In this document: piece after piece, positions 58,878 to 64,000 of the stretch
How positions within the stretch are numbered: position 1 is the first letter of the stretch
How the letters are laid out: each line of letters opens with the position of its first letter
Assembly (NCBI RefSeq): GCF_020520425.1
Contig: NC_079492.1
Span: forward strand, 105,187,157 to 105,251,156
DNA: 64,000 bases
Source of the DNA: Spinacia oleracea
Taxonomy: Eukaryota; Streptophyta; Magnoliopsida; Caryophyllales; Amaranthaceae
Direction of reading: 5' to 3'
Notes under the pieces: model-generated
The model's input: only the letters and a program-made list of their open reading frames with translations
The model's database searches: none
What the model was told of the DNA's origin: nothing
Program-made: the position numbers and the translations under genes

Positions 58878-59200
58878 GACCGCAAAGGCAGTCACAAATT
58901 TAGTGACCGCCACAAAAGCAGTCACTAATTTAGTGACCGCCCCCAAGGCAGTCACTAATTTAGTGACCGCCAAAGCAGTCACTAAATTAGTGACCGCCAC
59001 GAAAGCAGTCACTAATTTAGTGACCGCTACAAAGGCAGTCACTAATTTAGTGACCGCCAAAGCGGTCGCTAATTTAGTGACCGTCAGGGCGGTCGCTAAT
59101 TTAGCGACTGCAATAGCGGTCACTAATTTAGTGACTGCATTGGCGGTCACTAATTTAGTGACTGCTTAGGTGGCGGTCGCTAATTCTGTCGGTAAATTTT
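58878..59200. repeat. Right subterminal repeats of CACTA-2
   Basis: GCAGTCACTAATTTAGTGACC-like units (one AATTTAGTGACCGC per unit) recur about every 33-39 bp, nine times or so, with GCGGTCGC variants to the right. They are in the opposite sense to the left-end motifs. Short open frames here encode only a TNLVTA-type repeat and are not genes. Confidence 0.85.
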
Positions 59201-59357
59201 AGCGACCGCCTTCCAGTTGGAGTTTCCTAAATTACCGTCCAGGTGAAAACTGACCGCTTTTTTGCGACCGCTGGCGGTCGCAAAATCTTTTACCAACCGT
59301 TTTTCGCGTTTTACCAACCAATTTTAGCGGTTGGTAATTAATCAATTTCTTGTAGTG

Positions 59358-59464
59358 ATAATAAGGATGACAACTCTTACCTTATGCTCAAGAGCAAGCA
59401 TCGAGCGACAAAGGAATTAGGAAATGCACACTTGTCCCTAAGGACAAGTGGGAGAGTGGGAGAC
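59358..59464 (+). other. Copy B 3' end: hairpin and polypurine tract, right of CACTA-2
   Basis: Collinear with 17956-18057 of copy A. ACTTGTCC...GGACAAGT is kept, and GTGGGAGA is duplicated before the LTR. Confidence 0.8.
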
Positions 59465-60535
59465 TGAAGGAAATAATGCCCTTGGTCCAAGTATGCATTC
59501 AATGATAAGTCTAATAAATGCGGTTCAGTATTAATTAACAAGTTAATAATTCAATGAGATCAAGTGAGCTGAATGCCTAGATAGAGGCCGCTTCAGTTCA
59601 AGTGGAATTAATGATATTAATCCACAGCTTACTCTTGACTGAACCCGTAGGGTCACACAAATAGTACGTAAACGGATCAAGTATTTAATGGCATTAAATA
59701 CTCTATCTATGGATATTCAATCGACGGATCTTGGTTTCAATGGGAGGTGAGATCGTCACAAGCAAGTGAATACTCCGGAAACGATGATATTGCCGGAAAC
59801 GGAAATAAGGATCGTATCGGAAATATAAATATTATCAAAGTCGTAGATGTTGCCGGAAACGGAAACATGGTACGTATCGGAAAATATTATTGGAAATGGA
59901 AATATTGCCGGAATCGGAAATATTGCCGGAAACGGAAATATTGTCAGAATCGGAAATATTATCGGAATCGGAAAATAGTTCCGTAAACGGAAATATTAAA
60001 TATTTGTTCGAAACAGAAATTCATTCCGGAATCGGAAATATTAAATATTGTTCGTATCGGAAATGAATTCCAGAACCGGGAATTTAATCGGAAGCGTATC
60101 GTACGAATAAGCATCGGACGAGGCCTGCCGGACGAAGGCCCAGCACGAAGCCAGGCCATCGCCCAGCAAGCAAGACGCGCGCCAACGCCCAGCCCAAGGC
60201 ATCGCCAGGCCCACCGTAAGGCAGGCTCAGCGCGCCAAGGCGTGTCTGCGTAGCGTGGGCTGCGTGGGCCGAGCGCACGCGTGCGGGCGCCCTCGTGGCT
60301 CCGTGCGTGTGTGTGTTTGTATCCATGCACAATTCCTAAATCTATTAGGATTTGGTGTATGATTAAATTCCTATTCCTAAAAGGATTATTTAATTAATTA
60401 GAGTCCTTGTAGGATTCTAAGTTTAATTAAATCGTATCCTACTAGGATTCCAATTCCCTTTCCAAGCCTCTATAAATAAGGGCCTAGGGTCATAATTTAT
60501 GCACATGGGATTGAAGTATTCTAAGGGTAAGTTTT
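59465..60535 (+). repeat. Copy B 3' LTR, truncated
   Basis: It starts TGAAGGAAATAATGCCC and follows the solo LTR until CTAAGGGTAAGTTTT, then breaks off. About 300 bp of the LTR end is missing. Confidence 0.85.
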
Positions 60536-63500
60536 TAACGACAATGAGAAAAACTGACAAAACCCGGTTATCGTGACATAAAGGGAGTGCAATTATGTTT
60601 GACCACGACGGCCATAGGTTCCCTTGTGATCCCTGGTGTGGGGATCTCTCAATATACACCCGCAAGGTAGAGATTGAGGGTTCGGGGGACTGTAACTACC
60701 GAGAGGAGTACTTCGCTCGTCGATAACTCCAGAGGCAGGATATCCTTACTAGCTCAGCATAAATAATTGAAGGGAAATGCGTTAACTATTAAACTAATCT
60801 GAATTGATTTTAGCAATATGCAACATATAATACTAATTCGATCGTGATTATCTGATTTAAATAGCATTAAGGGACCTAGGATGATAATCCGATTTCCCAA
60901 AAATATTATATTTGTTAGGCGTGATAGAACAATCATATTAGGTTAGTTTAACAGTTCATAAAAAGGGCGAGGAAAGCAGTTAAATCATCGAAAAGGGACA
61001 CATCACGACGCACCCTTGAGAGGTGCGTCACGGTTCTCAGAAAACTAACCACTTTGACTTTGCTATTTCTCCTTTTTATTTAACGAATCTCAATTATGGG
61101 ACGGGATACGTTCTGTTCGATTTATGGATCGATTGCGACAGAACGCGTGAACAGTTTCGCAGCGAGAGGCTTAGGCTAAGGGTTGGAGTCAATACTCAGA
61201 ATATAATTGTGTGTTGTTGTGTGTGTGTGTGTTCTTTTCACGTCAAACTTAGGGGTCTATTTATAGGAAAAAGTGGCGTAGAAAGATAGTTTTTCAGGAA
61301 TTTGAATACGAAACGGATTAGGAAAAGAATCCGTCCCAGGTATTTTCGGCGCCCAGCTCTGGGCGCTGGAATTTTCGGCGCCCAGGGCTGGGCGTTGAAA
61401 ATAGGGTCTGGCAGAATTCTTTGGTCAGATTCGGATTCCTGAAATCCGTAGAATTTGAGATTTAATCGAGTCTTTTAGCGCGTATCAATTTTATGACGGA
61501 ATGCGTCTGGGCCCGTTACGAACTCTAGGCTCGTTAGGATTTTAATTAATACGTAACTCTTATTTCTGAATCATATTAGGAATAGGATTCTCGCAGTTTT
61601 CTATCTCATTTAGGATTTATGTTGGAATGCAACACCTAATTCTGACAGGTTTCTATCTTTTATGATTTGCCACTTTTAGAAGCTACCTTTTACGGTAGTC
61701 ACTATTTTTAGCAGGTTTCCATAAATAGCAGGTTTCGGGTGAAATGAAATGGGGAATCGAGATTCGTTTATTTTATAGGAGATGCGTTGTCAAGTGGAGT
61801 TTTTATGCTTTCATCATCGAATCTTTCCCTTGCGGGAATGGGGACAAAAGTAGGTTTCTGGGCGGGTATTTTTTTGGTGCGCTAAATGCTTCTTTATTTT
61901 TCTTTTTAGACTAACTTTAGAGGCGCTTTGCAAAGTTCCCTTTTTTATTATTCACATTTTTTATATATTTTTTTATGTTAAGCGTAGAATGTACTTTTCA
62001 TTTGTTTTCTTTTTTTTTTTACTCGTGACTCAAGACGGTTTGAAAATTGGGTTGAATGAGATAGGATAATTTGTATAGGTATTGGTCAAGCATGAGGATT
62101 ATATCTGCTAGGACTCACAATTTGCAGCCTCGAACTAGTGTCATGAGTTTACATCAACCAAGGCCAATGAGTAGCATGGGGACGGTTCAAGGGAATATCA
62201 ACAGGACGCATTCAAACAAGTTCTATGGTCATTATGCTAACGGTGGTGTAATAATGGGTTTGGGCTTTTAGAAATAACGGGTATGACGCATGAGTCAATG
62301 GCCGTGCGTGGTTTGCGGTTGACAATAAGTTCAAGAACAAGAGTCGGGGTAAGGGTTTCTTGGGTTATGGCAATGAGAACATGGATGGGTTAAATGAGCT
62401 GAACAGGGGCCCCAGAGCGAAGGCGTCTAAGAACATAAGGATTGGAAAGGGTAGACATCGTAGAACTTTATGTATATTTTTTGTGATATGATTTGGATTG
62501 GTTGACTCAATTCTTTTCCTTTGTTTACTTGGGTAAACTCCGCACTTTGGGAGGCACGGGCTAAGTATTTCGTGGCTCGCTCTTTTCGCTCTCCATTTTC
62601 TCTTTCTATTTTTTTCTTTTTTGCTCGGGATTTCCCCCCCTTTTTTTTATTTAGGCTAAAAGGTAGATGGTCGTGGTCTTTGAGTCACGAGGCGAGACTG
62701 AGTGAGCCTCGTTTGATAGGCCTATAGTGGACCTTCAAATTGTCTTACTTTGCAAGCGTATTGAGTCGTTTCTTAAAATGTGCAAATAGCGTGGATTCAA
62801 AATGTTGTTTTTTATTGAAATTTAACAAAAGAATTACATCGAAAATAATTGTTTTCTTCTTTTCAGATTCCAGTTTCTGGGATTTAATTGGAAGTTGTGA
62901 TTTAGACTCAAACTTTCATTAATCTTTCTGATTATAACCCGTGTATGAATACAAGGAGGTGGCCTAGACTCAAAATAATGACATGGCGTAAGCCTATAAT
63001 ACTTGACCAAGCGACTCTCAGACTTAGGCTAATTGGACCATAACTTTCGTTGGTTGACACTTTAGATTTTAACCCTTGGGTGTTCATTTGTCATGCGCCA
63101 TTTTGCTTAATATTGGCAAGGTAGTTAATTGGGGAGATCGAATTTTTATTTTTGCAAGACTAGAATCATTAGTGTGGCTTCTCTCTTAGTGTGTATTACT
63201 TTACCACAATGGTAGCCTTATGGTATGCCGATTTGGGTATTTTAATGGTTGGTCATGTTGCATTCGTGGAAAATCTTTTAGTCCGTACTTATTAGTATTT
63301 CAAGGAGCGAGTGGCTCGAGAGGACTATGATAGTCGTGACCCAATGTGATTATAAGCCTTGAGGCCATTAATTTTTTGCTGATGGTATTGACACCTTAGG
63401 TTCACTTTGGGGGCTGTGCGACCATGGGGGAATGATTTCCAGAATGTGACTGTTTCCATTTTGCAAACACTATATATTATTTTTATTGGTGAGAGAGAGT

Positions 63501-64000
63501 ATTGAGGCCGTGGATTCTTAGCAAGGGATGACAATTACATATGGGTGCTCATTGATTTAAATGTTAGGAAGGGAGACTCAATATGGTTTAACCTTTTAAC
63601 TTGCAGAACGACACCAAGCATTAGGACCGATTCTATGGATAAGACAACTAAGATTTAGGATTTGGATTGTATTTTGGCATAGCCTAGTCTAGACTCGGAT
63701 TTATTTGAACATTTATTTTTTTCTTGAAGACTTTATTCGAACATTATCTTTTTGAATATTTTGCCCATGTGACATTCAAGGTCGTTTAATTAGCATGCTC
63801 GGTTTTGGTGCCGAGCATTGTCGTCGTAGGAGGCCTAACAACGACACAAAGAGTTATTTATTTTTTTATTTTTTAGTCGCTTTTAGAGTAGAGTGCCTTT
63901 TCATACGTCCCTGCAACAATTTTTACGAAAAGTTTTTTTTTGCTACGTATAAATTTTCATGCGCGGGCACCTAGGCTGATGTGCCTGACCAAAAGGCCAG
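60536..64000 (+). mobile_element. Probable LTR-retrotransposon segment truncating copy B
   Basis: The copy B LTR stops and unrelated sequence begins near TGAGAAAAACTGACAAAACC. A TATA-like TCTATTTATAGG at 61257, GC-rich palindromic GGCGCCCAG...CTGGGCGC repeats at 61350-61400 and the lack of host-like genes suggest a long LTR of a large retroelement. Its second end, PBS and coding part are not in the window, so the class stays open. Confidence 0.35.
62086..62461 (+). pseudogene. ECT/YTHDF-type m6A reader pseudogene fragment
   Basis: In two successive frames the sequence reads SVMSLHQPRPMSSMGTVQG, INRTHSNKFYGHYANGG, then GYGNENMDGLNELNRGPRAK. These phrases belong to the region just before the YTH domain of plant ECT proteins, cytosolic readers of N6-methyladenosine in mRNA. 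A frameshift lies near 62268 and an in-frame TGA near 62291. The YTH domain itself is not found downstream. No introns interrupt the fragment. It is a dead piece carried by or trapped in repeat DNA. Confidence 0.7.

Larger units (their letters stand above)
43514..59357 (+). mobile_element. CACTA-2: large, possibly autonomous CACTA (En/Spm) transposon, 15,844 bp
   Basis: The ends are CACTACAAGAAA and TTTCTTGTAGTG. ATA is duplicated at 43511-43513 and 59358-59360; copy A has the uninterrupted GGACATAATAAGG at this place, which proves the insertion point. Subterminal repeats lie at both ends. Inside are two genes in the same orientation: a TNP2-type transposase (45068-48711) and a Ptta/TnpA-type gene (49081-58594). 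Both look open across all exons. Much of the length is a 321-bp tandem array in the last intron of the second gene. Confidence 0.95.
36050..60535 (+). mobile_element. Copia copy B, truncated at both ends and split by CACTA-2
   Basis: The internal region (36083-43513 and 59358-59464) is collinear with copy A. The 5' LTR is reduced to its last ~33 bp and the 3' LTR loses its end at about 60535. Several stops, one frameshift and a 12-bp deletion in pol, and a different LTR subtype, mark it as older than copy A. Confidence 0.9.

Noticed and set aside
58728..59169. Open frames encoding TNLVTA or TKLVTA repeats
   Set aside because: They are translations of the CACTA-2 subterminal repeats.
60536..64000. 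A host gene region after the Copia LTR
   Set aside because: Only short frames without homology and one dead ECT fragment were found; the sequence style is that of a long LTR or retroelement noncoding region.

Overview
The window looks like a gene-poor, transposon-dense stretch of a eudicot nuclear genome. It is AT-rich, with GT-AG introns, plant P450 families, Stowaway, Tourist and Mutator MITEs, Copia and Sirevirus-like LTR elements, and CACTA (En/Spm) transposons. The repeat families recall those of spinach and its relatives (Amaranthaceae), but that is recollection and was not checked here.

Layout. (1) 1-5.8 kb: the only clear host gene, a minus-strand CYP707A-type cytochrome P450 (abscisic acid 8'-hydroxylase). 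Seven exons are visible and the last one or two lie beyond base 1. (2) 5.9-9.0 kb: intergenic DNA with a Tourist-like and a Mutator-like MITE, a TC-rich leader-like stretch and a G-rich tandem repeat. (3) 8990-19440: a young, structurally complete Copia element (copy A) with two 1383-bp LTRs, TSD TAGTG and an almost intact gag-pol. (4) About 19.5-23.6 kb: a non-LTR retrotransposon whose single ORF has zinc fingers, a reverse transcriptase, a CCHC motif and a C-terminal region resembling a restriction-like endonuclease; it ends in an (ATA)n tail. (5) 23.6-36.05 kb: a decayed Sirevirus-like element. It is split by a 5.3-kb CACTA element (CACTA-1) that carries seven intact exons of a CYP87-like P450, and by a solo LTR of the copy A family that itself holds a 544-bp Mutator-type foldback MITE. 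(6) 36.05-60.5 kb: a second, older Copia copy (copy B), truncated at both ends. Its 3' region is split by a 15.8-kb CACTA element (CACTA-2) with apparently intact TNP2-type and Ptta-type transposase genes. The last intron of the Ptta-type gene is about 7.9 kb and consists mostly of a 321-bp tandem array with higher-order structure, interrupted by a 523-bp solo LTR. (7) 60.5-64 kb: part of another probable LTR element, containing a fragment of an ECT/YTHDF (m6A reader) pseudogene.

The nesting can be read from target-site duplications: TAGTG, CTA, AGAAC, AGGAAAATA, ATA and TAAAT. The non-LTR element and the Sirevirus-like element form the older floor. CACTA-1, the solo LTR and copy B came next, then CACTA-2 and the solo LTR in its array. 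Copy A is the youngest large insertion I can date. The most unusual point is that the two CACTA elements, which have different terminal repeats, carry the same ~160-bp tandem monomer. It is present as four units in CACTA-1 and as an amplified dimeric array inside an intron of the CACTA-2 transposase gene.
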